From Drosophila persimilis (lineage: Eukaryota > Arthropoda > Insecta > Diptera > Drosophilidae): DNA of 64,000 bases. This document shows positions 46,286 to 60,357 of this stretch, piece by piece. The position numbers were made by a program, and so were the translations under genes. The DNA lies in NCBI RefSeq assembly GCF_003286085.1, contig NW_020825289.1, positions 4,216,001 to 4,280,000 on the forward strand, read 5' to 3'. The notes under the pieces are model-generated. The model did no database searches. It worked only from the letters and a program-made list of their open reading frames with translations, and had not been told where the DNA came from. Positions within the stretch are counted from its first letter, which is position 1; the number at the start of each line of letters is the position of its first letter.

Positions 46286-49200
46286 CTGAAACCTGGGCAA
46301 CCGGAAATTGCATAGAAGCGGAAGTAATCGGCAACGGCATAAGAGGCCATCATACCATGGAGAGGAATGGGGCACTGGAGGAGAACCGAGAACCGAGAAC
46401 CGAGAACATCTCTCTGTAATTTGGTCTTGTAATTAGCAAAACTGTAATGACCTCCATCGCGCTTCCTCCCAGCCTCAGAAACTAATCGAAACTGTGGTCA
46501 CGGAGGAGCACAGTGGCAGGCTCTTGGGCAACCATTTGAGTTGCACTTCAATTACTTGTTTCAATGCCGCAATTACCATTCATTTGGCCAAACATAATGT
46601 GTCCTTGTCAACGCTGACTGCTCTGTTTCTGGCTTCTGTCCTGGCCCAGGCTTCGTCTCCGGCTCTGCCTCCTGCTCTGTCCTGCCTGGAAGATGCCTTG
46701 TTGTTTGCACCTTTGCTTTGGCAATTTACACATGGCAATGGCACTAATAAATCAAAAGTGAAAATGCAAATATTTTCCAGGCAAAACCCAGACAACAACA
46801 CCCAAGCGGGAGCCGGAGCCGGTGCCAGAGCCAGACAAACATCCTGCAGGAGGCAGACTCCTGAGTTGTTCAACTCCATGCAGATGGGGCCGAAGAGGGC
46901 CGGGACCAAAGGCTGGCGATTTATTGCAGGTGACTGGTGGAGTCTGCAGTGCATTGGGGCAGGGCAGAGAGAGAGGGACTCCCACACAGAGTCATCAATA
47001 AATAATTGGAAAATGAATGCTTTGCTTATGAGAGATTTTGCAAATGACCCAACAGACAATGGATGGAATATTCAATGGCATTTCAAAGGGGGAAGCCTGA
47101 ACATTTTAGATAGAGCCGCAGCCAAATTGATGGAGTGGCAACTTCCGGCACTTAAAGTTGAATTTAAGCCCTGATCTAAGTGTGTGTTAAGCGTCACATC
47201 AACCCAAACGCTTAACCCGCATCAAATTCGCATTCAAATGAAATTCCACTCTGCCAACCGCAAACACCCAACAAAGTTCAGCGCCACAGCAAATGCCACA
47301 ATTAAAACGAAAATTAACAGCAAAAGCAAACTGTCAATACAACTGTCACTTCTGACAGCCAGTTGACAATTGCAAATGAGCACAGGACGCAGGACACGGT
47401 ATACAGTACACAGTGCACAGTGCACAGTGCCCAGGACATGGACATGTTGTTCATGAAGAGACGCCAACGAAGCCACTTGGCTGAGTAGAGGGCTTCGAAA
47501 TAAACTCATTATAGCAATTTATGCAAACGGCTCCAACCGCAATTGAAAATCCATTTAAAATTGAAAATGCCACCAAAAATTGTGTGTCCCTGTCCACGTC
47601 CTGCTGCCGTCCTGTTTGCCATGTTGTGGCTGCTCCTCTCGTCACTCCCTTGCGCCCTTCCGGCCTTCTGGCCTTGGTGTCTGCGTGTTGTGTTTTTGCG
47701 AAGCTGCCTCCATTGATGCATATGAATTCAATTATAAAACAACGTCACCTCTGAGGCGAGTGTCGAGGGAGGCGGGAGGCGTGGCAGGGACTACCAACAG
47801 CAGTAACGACCATGAACAGTTCTCTAATGAAACCATTTTTTACCGAGGCAAAAGCCAGGGCAAAACTTGTTAATTTTATGCAGCAAGCACAACAATGGAG
47901 ACACACAGGACACAGGATACGGCCACTGTCTGCCACATTTACATTTCCGTAGGCATTTGCATATTCCCTGCATAAAAATCAAAGGATCCACCGAGGAGCA
48001 GCGCAGGAACTATGCGGCGAAAAAGCGAAAGCCTAAAGGAAGTTCACATTTCTCCCAGAACATTGCGGAAGGCGTATCGCGTAGGCGTTCACCTGCCACC
48101 AAATGGCGGGCAACAGCAGGCAACATAAATAACAACAGAGCTACACACAGTACAGCACAAAAGGCGTTCGTTCGCTCGGCGGTGGCAAGTCAACTGGTCC
48201 CCACTTGACACCTCATAATAAAATTAAGTATACGCCACTCGAGCCAAACGATAGGAGGAACTGTTGTTGCGGGTCCTGCAGTATTGTTATTTATGCGCTC
48301 GCCAGGACACCGAGCAGCGGCACAGCGCGCTGTCCGGGGGTCCTTCAGCTTTCCTCGGCGCTTTGAAGTTTATTTGCGTATTCCGCCGCTCATTTCAATT
48401 TCCCAAGCGCGCCCTTCGCTGTTGTTTGCCTCCTGTTTTCCCACCGTTTTAGTTGTTTTCCTTTGTTGTGGAGCAGTCTGCTCTGCTGCATGCCTCTGGC
48501 AATTGTTTAACTAGTTGGTGTCAGTTATAATGAATTTTAAATTAAGTTGTTATTGCTGTTCGGCTGGCATTAAACGATCCAACTGCTGCTGCTCCAACTG
48601 CTGCTGGCCTTGCTGCTGCTGTTTCTGCTGTTCAGCCAAAAGCCGTTTATTTGCATAATAAAGGACATGACTAATGTTAATTAAATTGCAGCAGACAACG
48701 ACTAGGTTTTTGGGCATTTTAATTAAAAGCGCAAAGGAGCTCTGCCGAACTCCAATATGCAAATGAATACAAAAATTCGATTCGGCAGCCCCAAAGTATG
48801 CAAGGGTTTATACACACAAATAAGTCGGGAGATCAGACCAAAATTATAGCCGAAATAATTGAAAAGTAATTATGTAAATGTCATTCGTAATGCAGCATCA
48901 ATGTGTGTTTATAATTGCCATTAGAATACACGAAATCAATGAAAAATATACAGATAACGACTCTTTCGATTAAATGGGAATGCTATACCCATTTCTGTGG
49001 CATGGGATTGAAAATACACAAGCAAATTCAATTTTAGAAGCACCAGAATTCCGAGTAATTTAACCAGCAGTCTCTGTTATTAGAGTGAATTTCCACTCTG
49101 ATGTTTGCCAATCAAGCTCACTCGTATTTGATGTACAATTTAATTCCATATCTGTACCACAGAATTCGTTTAAGCTGCAAAAACAAACCGAAAACTTTCG

Positions 49201-49571
49201 GTTGGATTTGACTACTTCCCTACACGTTCGTTTGACTTTATTTCAACGATAACATTTTGCTTTAATCTACAATCTATTTTGTGTAACAATCTGAGAAGCC
49301 AATTCAAAGCATTTTCCCTTTTTACACGAGGACACAGAAGCCAGTAGCCAGTAGCCAGGAGCCAGGGTTTTGACTCCATGCCAGAGCACTACGATTGCAA
49401 ACAGTCCGATTAAATCCTTTCAAACGAGAAGCATATGCAAATGGCAAAAAGCTAGGGACCGTCAGGACTAGGACCGCCAGCAACAACTACAGAAACAACT
49501 TTTTGCATTACTCAGATTGCTGGCACTGTGCAAGGGATTGGGGGTTGAGGAATGCTCTGGTCTCTTTCAGC

Positions 49572-51129
<1,558 letters not shown>

Positions 51130-54100
51130 TTATATTTCTCCCACTTTTCCTTGTGCTCCTCCACTCTGTTAGATCCACTTCGAAATGTGCCGCAAAGTGC
51201 TGGGCAAATGTCTTTTATTCTTCTCGTCAATCGACGCCCTCGAAGGGTGGCAATTTGCGGCTTGCGGATAGGCATTGGGATTGGGTACTCGATTAGGAAT
51301 GGGAACTGAAACCATTTGCCAATCGTCATTGCGAAGTCTATAATTTAACTAATGGCCTAATGATGAGTGTGATGTAAGTGACGTGGAATTGCGTTGGCTT
51401 TACGGCCTTACGGCTTTACGGTGCTGATTGAAAAGCCTCCCCGGAAAATTAGCATGTGACATTTCTATACATAACTAAGTCATTTATTTTACCATTGAAA
51501 GGGGCATTCCTTAGCCAGTTGGGAAAAACTTTAAGGATTCATCAAGGCTTGAAATTGCTCAGAATGAGCCCTAGTACCCGTTTCTCTACAACTTTATGAA
51601 ATATCTCAGTTTAAATCCAGAAAATAATCTTCTTGAAAGCAGTTTCCCCAATTGCGATGCCTCTAGTTTCACTGAACCCCCAAAGTTGTTTTTTTTTTTT
51701 GGCTGTACGAATGGAAAACCATTCCATTTGTATAATTTGGTACCTTATTTGATGGCGGCTTTCTTAAATGTTATCTATTCGTTGGCAGTCAACCCCCTAA
51801 TAAGTTGCCACAAGTCTTTTCAACAGGTTTTGCCTGAATTAAAGTTGATTTTTGTGTTACATACATACAAATACGCATTTAATTTTGCAATCGATTTTAC
51901 CGTGCCCCTCCAGAAACCTTCACTTTCATCCGCCTAGAAAAAAGGTCTTCCATGCTCTGTCGCACAGCCAGTCAAAAAGCTAACGAGCCGCTAACGCTGC
52001 CAGGCAGACAGGGCACCATTGGAGGAGGAGGAGAGGTTGGACAGGACAGGACAGGTTGGTCGGGAATCTGAAGCGATAGCTGGGATGACTTATTAAACAA
52101 TAAAACCGGATTATCCGTAAACAACTGGGCAAACATGCCAGAGCAGAGGCAAATATTTTGGCCAGGCCGCTTATCATGCATACTGCCGAAGGTCCAGCAG
52201 GAAGTGGGGTTCCATCCATGGAAGGCCGTCCCGAGCAGACAACCAGGTTTTCCTCGTAGCAGAGAAAAGATACCATATAAAAATCAACAAGCGCCCTGGC
52301 CAAACATAATTCAGCAACAATGCTAGCTCAGCAAATATGGCAAAGGAATTAAAATGGGAACAGGACCAGCGCAAGGGCCAGCCAGAAAGGCGTCCACATC
52401 CACAGCCACAGCCAATGCCAATGCCAATGCCAAGCCCATAAAGGCACACATTATGGCCACATAACCGCGCGTTATGCCGCAAAAAGGCAAAGGGACAAAG
52501 CCAAAAGGCAAAGAAGGTTCGGCCCGGGTGGCGTATGCGCAATATTTTGTGCAAACATGCCCAAGGGGGTGGTCTAGTCAGACGTGAGGGAGACGCGAGG
52601 AGTGTCCGAGGGTGGACAAATATGCAATGTCAGTTACAGCTGCCCCATTTGGTTGCTCATACGCAGCGTTGCACATAAATCAAAGGGGCAGTAAGGCCTT
52701 TTGTGCATTGCCTGCACTGCCAGAAAATCTGTGAATATATTTCAGAGACAGCTCTTCCCTGGATAATGAGAAGACTTTCGCCCGGTGTTCTCTATCAACA
52801 TCCGAATCACAATTTATTATAAATTAAAATGCTAAACAGGCCAATGATCACATTTAATTATAACATTTTAGAGCAGATCTTAGTCCAGACCAGAAGTCTC
52901 CACTCCAGGACATCAAAGTGAAAAGTCCTGGCCAAAGCTCAGACTGTGGCCAGCCTGTTAACCCCATAAACCACACGATGACATTAATTACGGGCCCCAG
53001 ACAGGACGAAGGACTGCCATTGAGAGTGGACGTGCCTGGCCACAGCATAGAAAACAATCAAGAGGGGGCGACGCCGACCGGACCGGATCCCTCTTTGCTT
53101 GTATAAAATTAATATCAAGTAATTAACAGCAGCGGCAAGTTCCATGTGGATGTGATTTAAACCAGGCAAGGAGACCCAGCAGCTCCTCCTGTCCCCACTC
53201 CACTCCACCCTACTCCAACGAGGCGGCACTCAATTGTGTGGGCGTGTCAATATTGGCTTCGCCACATTCCCATTGCCACATCCCCCATATCCCCACTCGT
53301 TCTTCTTGGCCATTTTAAGCAGCTTTCTGCCAATTAGGCAGCTCACTAAGCTGATCCGAGAATTGGCCTTTAAAGTGTGGAATTGCTTGGGCCAAAGCCG
53401 AGTTGCTCGCTTTATTGTTTTGGGATCTGCAATGGGTTTCCTGCATCAGCTGGTCTTGGCCCTGACTACATCTGACTACAGAAGCATGGCTAAGGAGGCT
53501 TAGTTTTTGTTAACGATTTGCAAACATGTGTGTCAGAGCAGCCCAGGGCCAGGCGCACACACCCTCACAGTGCGCAACAAAAGCGGAATACGCTTTGATG
53601 GTATCGAGGCATGCGAGTTCTCTCCGGGTTAGGCATGGCTATGCCGTCATTCCCTCACGAATGGAACTGACTGACTTATGTGGGCTGTGGCATGAGTAAG
53701 CCGGCCTAGGAAAATGAGAATCGTTTGTTTGCGGATAATAAAGTACATACCCTCAAAAGAATGTACGAACATTGGATACAATCAAAACATTAGCTTGGGC
53801 ATCTCTCGGGCTACGCAATGGGGAAATGAGAAAACAATCTTAAAGTCTTAAAGGCTCACTTCATGGGAACCGCTGGCAGCTCCAGCGAGCGAATGAGTAA
53901 TGCAATCACACTATATGTATTAATGAGGCGATTGAGGTCGAACTGTTACGAATATATTGATCTCTGACTGTAAACTTTCACTTATCTTACGAGGTTTCGG
54001 ATGCGTTGCATGCCGTTTCGAAACATTGGGACTGCAGCAATCTGTAAACTTATTATCGATAATCAGTACCAGACAGAAAGACTTGTAATGTCTGAACACG

Positions 54101-54598
54101 CTTTCTCTTAAGTATTTGGGACACTCAATTTCTCGTTTCCATAAATTTAGAAGTCCAACGCATCAGCTGTCTCTAATCTACGCGTCTATTTGCAACTCAG
54201 ATAAATGAGCTCTCTGGTAATTCATTGGCTGATAAGATATGAGCAACCATCTGACAGACGTACATAAAATGTTTTATCTCGAACTGCGGCTCACTGATGC
54301 TCCCCCTGCGAGTTTTTTGCCACTACAAATATTACGAATCTGCGCAGTTCCCCACAAATCCCATTTCTACGGATATAAGTCATGGGTACGTACATCTCTA
54401 TAAATGGATCACAAGTGCAAGTTTCCTTATCTCGCGTTGGATGCAAAAAATTAAGCTTTTATTAACTCATTAAGGCACTGCTTAGGGGGGAGAGGCAAGA
54501 AACTAAGCCTAAAGTCTGTGGAGCATAAAGAGGAATTAACGTACAAACTAAGAGTCTACTTTGGTGCTTGATTGTGCGCTGCCGGAGAATCGATCCGG
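51130..54598. other. Region between Or43a start and kinase 3' end
   Basis: Contains the Or43a promoter immediately upstream of 51129 (minus strand) and, at its far end, the kinase 3' UTR (AATAAA minus at 54458-54463). A palindromic TATCGATA (DRE type) is at 54054-54061. No gene seen. Confidence 0.6.
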
Positions 54599-55842
54599 CT
54601 AGGGACTCGGCAGATTGCACCCCACCTGCGTGACCACCTTGGCTGCGACGTCGGTGGCCACACGGATGCTTTCGCCCAGCGAACGCTTCTCCAGCCAGGC
54701 GTGAAGGAAGCCGGCGACGAAGGCATCGCCCGCCCCAGTGGCGTCCACCACCTCATCCACCCGCGGAGCCCGGTAGTCCTCAACGGTGATGGGACCGGGC
54801 GGACCCAGCTCGTCCACATAGTTGGTGATCACTTGGACGCCGGAGCTGCCTTTGGTGATGAAGATTACTCTGGTGTTGCCGTCCTGCAGCAGTTTCTGGG
54901 CCAACTGGTCCACACTCGAGGAGCCGGATGCCCCGGCGAGTTCCTCGAACTCCTGCCTGTTGCCGAAAAGGAAGAAGGCGTGCTGGGCCAGCTTCAGAAT
55001 GGCCTGTGCGTGCCCCCGGACGATGTAAGGGGCACTGAGATTCAGGGCCAGACGACGTCGATTTCGGACCAGATTCTCCACGATGTAGTCGCACACATCG
55101 GCACACTGTGGCACAAAGAAACCCTCGACGTACAGGATCTGCTTGCGCTCGAGGGGGCGCAGGAAGCTCTGCCCCTCGTGGATGGCCGCCTGGCTCAGTG
55201 CATGCACCGAGAACTGGGCGGAGGCGCCAATATTCGCGTAGAGCGTGGGATTGTCCTCGTACATGAGGCACACACACTGGCCCGTGTGCGTCGACTCGAT
55301 TGTCTGCAGCCGGGCCTCGATGCCCCGCTCCTGGAAGATGAGACGCAGCTCCTCCGCATGATTGTCCGCGCCCACGGCTCCAAAGAAGGTGGGATCGGTG
55401 CCCAGTTGCTTGAGGATTCGAGCTGTGTTGAGGGCCGAGCCACCTGGCTTTGTCAGGCATTGGGAACTGTCGAGAAACGATTTTTTTAAATGATACCCTA
55501 AGGATCCCCGGTACAACAGTTCTTACCTCTCGGCAGCTTCTAGGGCCAGTTTGTTGAGTTTCTCCAGCTCCATTTCCCCCTTGGAGCCCAGTTCCAGGTC
55601 GTAGCGCTGCAGCAGTTCCGGGTCCTCCAGCTTCACCAAGCGGTCCAGCAAGACATTGCCAAAGCACACCACTTTGCGGGGTCTGAAAGTCGGGAAAACC
55701 AACAAGAGATTAGTTGGAGGGGAATTCTCTCGCAGCTTCCCAGAGTGTTTTTCACTTACGTGTGGTAGCAGCCCCCTTGCGTGTCGTCTGATGGGGGACT
55801 GCCTCCGAATATTTTCTCATAAAGGTAGCTTAGGTACTGCAT
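54599..55842 (-). CDS. Adenosine-kinase-like PfkB family sugar kinase
   Basis: Three exons on the minus strand: 55842-55760, 55682-55527 and 55466-54599. These give 1107 nt, or 368 residues, typical for adenosine kinase (about 345-362). The start is in AACA ATG, and both introns are GT-AG with phase-consistent joins (Thr28 and Ser80 are split codons). Family marks in order: CFGNVLLD (34-41), the Gly-Gly sugar-site motif KPGGSALNTARIL (86-98), FGAVGAD, TGQCVCLM, LYVEGFFVP, LNLSAPYI, FGNRQEFEE, ITKG, and the PfkB signature 2 DATGAGDAFVAGFL with the catalytic Asp near 327. The GN-LLD, LNLSAP and FGN-E blocks are specific to adenosine kinase within PfkB. The predicted reaction is adenosine + ATP to AMP + ADP, a cytosolic or nuclear purine-salvage step. 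Compared with the usual DTNGAGDAF it reads DATGAGDAF, and the lid region is diverged, so substrate specificity is less sure. A poly(A) signal (AATAAA, minus) lies at 54458-54463. I cannot name the melanogaster orthologue. Confidence 0.93.
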
Positions 55843-58800
55843 TGTTTTCAAAAATTAGCGTGGAGCGGGTACTTTTCGCGATTCTACGTCACATTGATTT
55901 ACTGGCAGTTCCCGTCTGCTCTATTTGTAGGCAACAGCAGAATCAATAGCGATGCCTGCCCCGAGATTCGTAAACGTAACTTTCGCCGACTCGACCAGCG
56001 ACCAACGACTGAATGCCGGAGCCGGTTTTGCTCTGAGTTTTTATATCATGCTCGTCGCCGTGTGGGTTTCCCACTTATCCCATTCCCCCGAACATCATTT
56101 GAAACCAACTTCAACTTCTTTGTTCACTTTTATACAGAATACTCCACTGTTTTCGCTTTGGATTGCCTGCTCATTTTGTTGCTCTTTTTTAATTTTTCGA
56201 CTTTTTGTTCTTTTGACTTTGAAAGTAAGCTTTTGGCTCTGCGTTGGCGTTGTTTTTTTTTGTTGCCGATTCTGTGGGCCTTGTTGTGTAATGACCCTCC
56301 CTGCGGAACTAATTACTCTGCCTCTGCGTGCCTCTGTAGCTTTGAAAGTTCAACTTTAAATGCCATTCTACTGTCGCTAATGACTCTATTTCTTAATTTA
56401 TGCGGTCAAATTTTGTAGTGCGGATTACATAAAACTTTTGCGCACAAGCATTCGCACTTCGCCAGCCCTGAAATACGTCCAAGAACAGCTGTCTTGCCGG
56501 CTTTTGTTTGAGTAAGAGGAAGAGAGAAAGCAAGCAAAAGCTCATTTAGCCGGCAAAACAAACATCTACTTTGAGAAAAAGCTTAACTGCTCTCTGGGAG
56601 CAGATTTGTGGTTGAGAGAACGAGCTTTTCTCACTCAGCAGCCAGGGTTTCCACTAGCAGAAAGTGTAACGAAACGGTTAAAGACCGTTGAGTATTTGAA
56701 AATCTCCCGAAAAGAAACATTGGAGTGTAACAGGGTAAAACAAATTAAACAAGTTTAAATAAATAAAAGTAAAAAAGTAATGACTCTTAGAAATTATGAG
56801 CAACCAGATATTATGGGATAACTATTTCACAAGCGCTTGGGAATCATCTAGAAAATTTCACAACAAAATGTTAGATGAGGGAGTATTCTTTAAAATTTAG
56901 TTTAACCTGTTGACTAGGTTTCCCAAAATGCTGAAACTCAACAGAAATATTTCACCATTTCAAGAACAGAACAGGCAAAGCTCTCATTACTTTTGAAGGA
57001 ACCACTCTCGCTCTTGCTTAAGATAAATCTACTCAAAATCGTTTTATAAAACGAAAAGCACCCAACAGAGTTAAAAAAAACCACTGGCTCATTGGATTGG
57101 GGCTTTTTCTGAAGAGAATTCTTATGGAGCCGCGGGATTTCCCGCCGCCGTCGATGAAATGGAAATCCCCCAGCATAGACGCTGCATCGCATACATAATT
57201 TCAGTGCAGTGCAGTACCAGATGCAGAGTCCAAACTGGTCCGATGGAGCGCCTCGAGGCACCTCGCCCGACCGGCGGGTGCACGTGAGGCGGCAGACGCG
57301 AGACAAGACAGGTGACGGTGACTGGCTGCATGTCCGACAGAGTCGGACTTTGGACCGACTTTCAAAGCCGAATGTGGCTCAATGCAGCGGAGTTTTTCAG
57401 GGGAATTCTCCAAAACCAGTTCGGTCGTCAAGAGCCCGCAAAGACGCACTCGATTTGGCTCTTTGGCTTTGACTCATTTGGGCTTTGGGCCAGGCCAGAT
57501 TTAGTGCTGCCGCGACGTGACTCAGCAGTCTGGTATCCGGAGGCATCCCACCACGAGTGGCAGCGATGCCACACAGCCATGCATCGATCACTCTGTAAGC
57601 GGACCTCTTGCCCCTGGAATATCACCCGACATCACCCCTGACACCCATGTGCCGCTGGCATGTTGCACACACAATTTTTGGAGTAAATAACCGCTGATGG
57701 AGGCCCCTAACCGGGGGTTCATTGTCCACTTTTGAGGCAAATTTGGCGCGCAAATTCTGTGCTGACTCCGCTGTTTCGGCCAGAGAGTCGGTAGTCCCCC
57801 GTAGCTCCATTTGGGGTAAGGTAAGGCAAGGTAGCGCCGAGTAAGCAGCGCATATTGTTTATGTTCTGGTGCTCTTGCATAGGTCAGTATTTGGCGGGGG
57901 AGGTGGACGAGGCTGGGCACTCCCGGCCACACCCAAAGGGGGTACGGGGGAGGGAAAGTTCACTTTATGCCAAAACAGTTCATTGATTCCATATTTTTTT
58001 CAACTTTGTTTTCGCTCAAATTCAAATTACAACTCTTGTTTTTTGGGGGGTTCTGTTTCCAGGAAGTTCATTAAACTCTTGCAGAAATTTTTGCATTATT
58101 GTGTGAAATTCAATTTTGATGGGAGAACCATTACTTGGATCAGTACAGTTGTGTCTGAATAAATGGGACTTTGTTGCAAATATCAGTAACATCGGTTTAA
58201 GGCGTGTTTAACAATTACAGGCAACGCTTGCCCACAGATTTATGGCCCAAGAAGCCTGGCAACAAGCGAAACGTTTTTAAGCTGTCGACAAACCTACGTT
58301 TGTCTCACAGCCTCATAAATCTCATCTGAACGGTACCCTGTAGCACTTAAGTGGTCTGCACTGTCAGCAGTTTATTCAACCCATTTACATGTGTAATAAC
58401 ACATTTATTTATTTATAAATGTATGTATGAGGCTGGCTATTTTTAAAACTTGTTATTCGACACAAGCAAAACAAAACTGTGCAAAAACCCTTCGTCAAGA
58501 TGAATATGCTTGCCGAATCGAAATAAACCCAACCCCCAACAAAAAAATTAAAAGCTAGCTACAAGTGTCGGCCCAATGGATACACTTACAAGTGATCGAT
58601 CCTATGTGTATTAGGCGAGACGATTCTCGTGGTTCCATTTTCCCCATTTGAATCACAATTGGTTGGATTATCGACAAGAGGAGCACATTTATACTCGTAC
58701 ATATGCATGGTACATATGTATGTACATACTCGTAAATAATTTATAAAGTACCAAGGCATCACAAGGCTCTGAAACATATCGTTATACCCGTCATAATTCA

Positions 58801-59571
58801 AGAGTATGCAAATAATTCATTAAAAAGTGCATTAACGGGACCAAGGAATAAGGGGTAGTTGAACCCCCAGGGGTAATGCCTGGGGAACGGTACCAAATGG
58901 CGTAGTTTCGTTCCCTCGCAGCGAGGTTCAATTGATAAAAATTCGCGTGAATCTTTATTTAAATTTTCGACACGTTCCCACGTGCTCATTGTACTACAAC
59001 GCAGAAAAAGATCGAAGCGTCCGACAGGGTGCACAGATATGCGATAAATTGATTAGCAGCTTCCATTGTTCGGGTGAGGTCTCCTCCCATGTTTGTTCCA
59101 CTGTCTGGTGTGGCCAAAAAAGAGCAAACACCAGTAAAAGAAGGAGAGTGAGGAGGCGTTCCTCTCTCGTCCATTTAGCTGCATTTCGGGCGAAACCAGG
59201 ACAGAAATAAAATTATCCCGAACTCATTTCGATTTCAATAAGAAAGGTCGTTAATTAATCATGCCTGAAACACCATCATCGCGTTGGCCAAAAGACACTT
59301 TTTCCACAGACGTCAGAGGAACGTCAGCATAGGAGGAACCTGTTGATTCGCTTTCTGGCCTGGTGCCAAACTGTTCATGACCAATCCACTAAGTTCCCAG
59401 TAAAATCTGTTCATGAAAATTGAGGGAAATCATTTAAGTTTGCCCGAATTTTGCTGACCAACCTTTGTTTCAATCAAAATTGGTTTGGCAAATGGCTTTT
59501 TCCGCTGAAAGATAATGAAAAAGAAGACTCTTAAGTTAAGGGAGATAATTTTTACCAGACAGGTGCGTAAA

Positions 59572-59594
59572 TGTGTGTGTGTGTGTGTGTGTGT
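59572..59594 (+). repeat. (GT)n microsatellite
   Basis: Eleven GT repeats at 59572-59594, in the region upstream of Gadd45. Confidence 0.95.
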
Positions 59595-59815
59595 TTTTGG
59601 GGAGCGGAGCGGGAGAGCTTTTGAAGTGCATGACCTCGATGTGTGATCCAAACCGCGACAAACTGCAGTTGCAACCCATGGAAAAAGACGCCAAGACTTG
59701 CTAATTGCCCCGAAATTAACGGAAATCTTTTCCCCACCAGCGATAAAATTACCGATTTTGGATGAGCGAAGCAAAAATGGGTGGAGAGAGGCGTTAAGAG
59801 AGACTGAGAGACTGC

Positions 59816-59816
<1 letters not shown>

Positions 59817-59862
<46 letters not shown>
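59817..59862 (+). repeat. (GT)n microsatellite upstream of Gadd45
   Basis: Twenty-one GT repeats (59817-59858) running into CGCG. This is an alternating purine-pyrimidine tract with Z-DNA potential about 130 bp upstream of the Gadd45 TATA box. A second shorter (GT)n tract is at 59572-59594. Confidence 0.95.
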
Positions 59863-59990
59863 ACGAGTGAGCCTCCAAAAAGCTCCATGGCTCTCACTCT
59901 CCTCTCTGCCGTAACGCTCGTTGGCGCTCTCTCCCGCTCGTTCGTTGCTGATGAAATTCAGTGGGAAACGCACGTTTTGGAGAGCACTGC

Positions 59991-60025
59991 TATAAAAGCG
60001 CGCGTTCGCCCGGTTGGAGCATTCA
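59991..60025 (+). promoter_or_regulatory. Gadd45: Gadd45 core promoter (TATA + Inr)
   Basis: TATAAAAG begins at 59991 and an initiator-like TTCATTG has its A at 60025, a spacing of 34 bp, ideal for a focused TATA promoter. The predicted 5' UTR is about 333 nt, A-rich with CAAAA and AGCAA runs. A sharp TATA promoter fits an inducible stress gene. Confidence 0.75.
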
Positions 60026-60357
60026 TTGTGAAATTGCCAATCAAAATTGAAACAGCGGGAAAAAACGGTTGAGAGCGGATCGCAAAGCGTGCCACAGACA
60101 AAACGTGAAAAGAATTTCATAATCAAAAGTTAATCCAAACGCTAAAACAAGCAACAGCAAAAACAATAAGTGCGAGCCAGTGACAAGCCAAAAACCAAAA
60201 GTCGAAAAGAGACTACTACTAACCGCGAAAAAGCAAACAGCAAAAGCAAAAACCCAAAGTGCAAACAGAGCCAGCAAAAATAGCTCAAGTGCCGCCAAGC
60301 CGCACGATAATTTCACCAGAGCAAGAACTGCAGCAGCCACTGGAATACCTGAGCAAC

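Larger units (their letters stand above)
39691..49571. other. pk-Or43a intergenic region
   Basis: 9.9 kb with no protein family, tRNA or transposon recognised. Open frames are low-complexity or lack splice and start context. It contains microsatellites at 44.6, 45.05 and 46.26 kb, a cluster of CACAGTG repeats at 47405-47430, and an orphan strong donor GAGAG|GTAAGC at 45215. Likely non-coding control DNA for pk or Or43a, though no specific element can be named. Confidence 0.6.
55843..59990. other. Region between kinase start and Gadd45 promoter
   Basis: About 4.1 kb between divergently transcribed genes. No gene is convincing. It holds a perfect 7-bp inverted repeat near 58869-58889 and two (GT)n tracts near Gadd45. 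The first few hundred bases should contain the kinase promoter. Confidence 0.6.

Noticed and set aside
46494-47174. 226-codon plus-strand open frame between pk and Or43a
   Set aside because: No family resemblance, poor start context, and an equally long antisense frame overlaps it.
54572-55489. 305-codon plus-strand frame over the kinase gene
   Set aside because: Exact antisense shadow of the kinase exon 3; the minus strand carries the PfkB motifs.
55952-56418. Two overlapping hydrophobic open frames upstream of the kinase
   Set aside because: T-rich, low-complexity hydrophobic runs with no splice pattern or family similarity.
60259-60357. Upstream extension of Gadd45
   Set aside because: The extension begins with GTG and has no ATG; ATG 60358 has good context and matches the known N-terminus.
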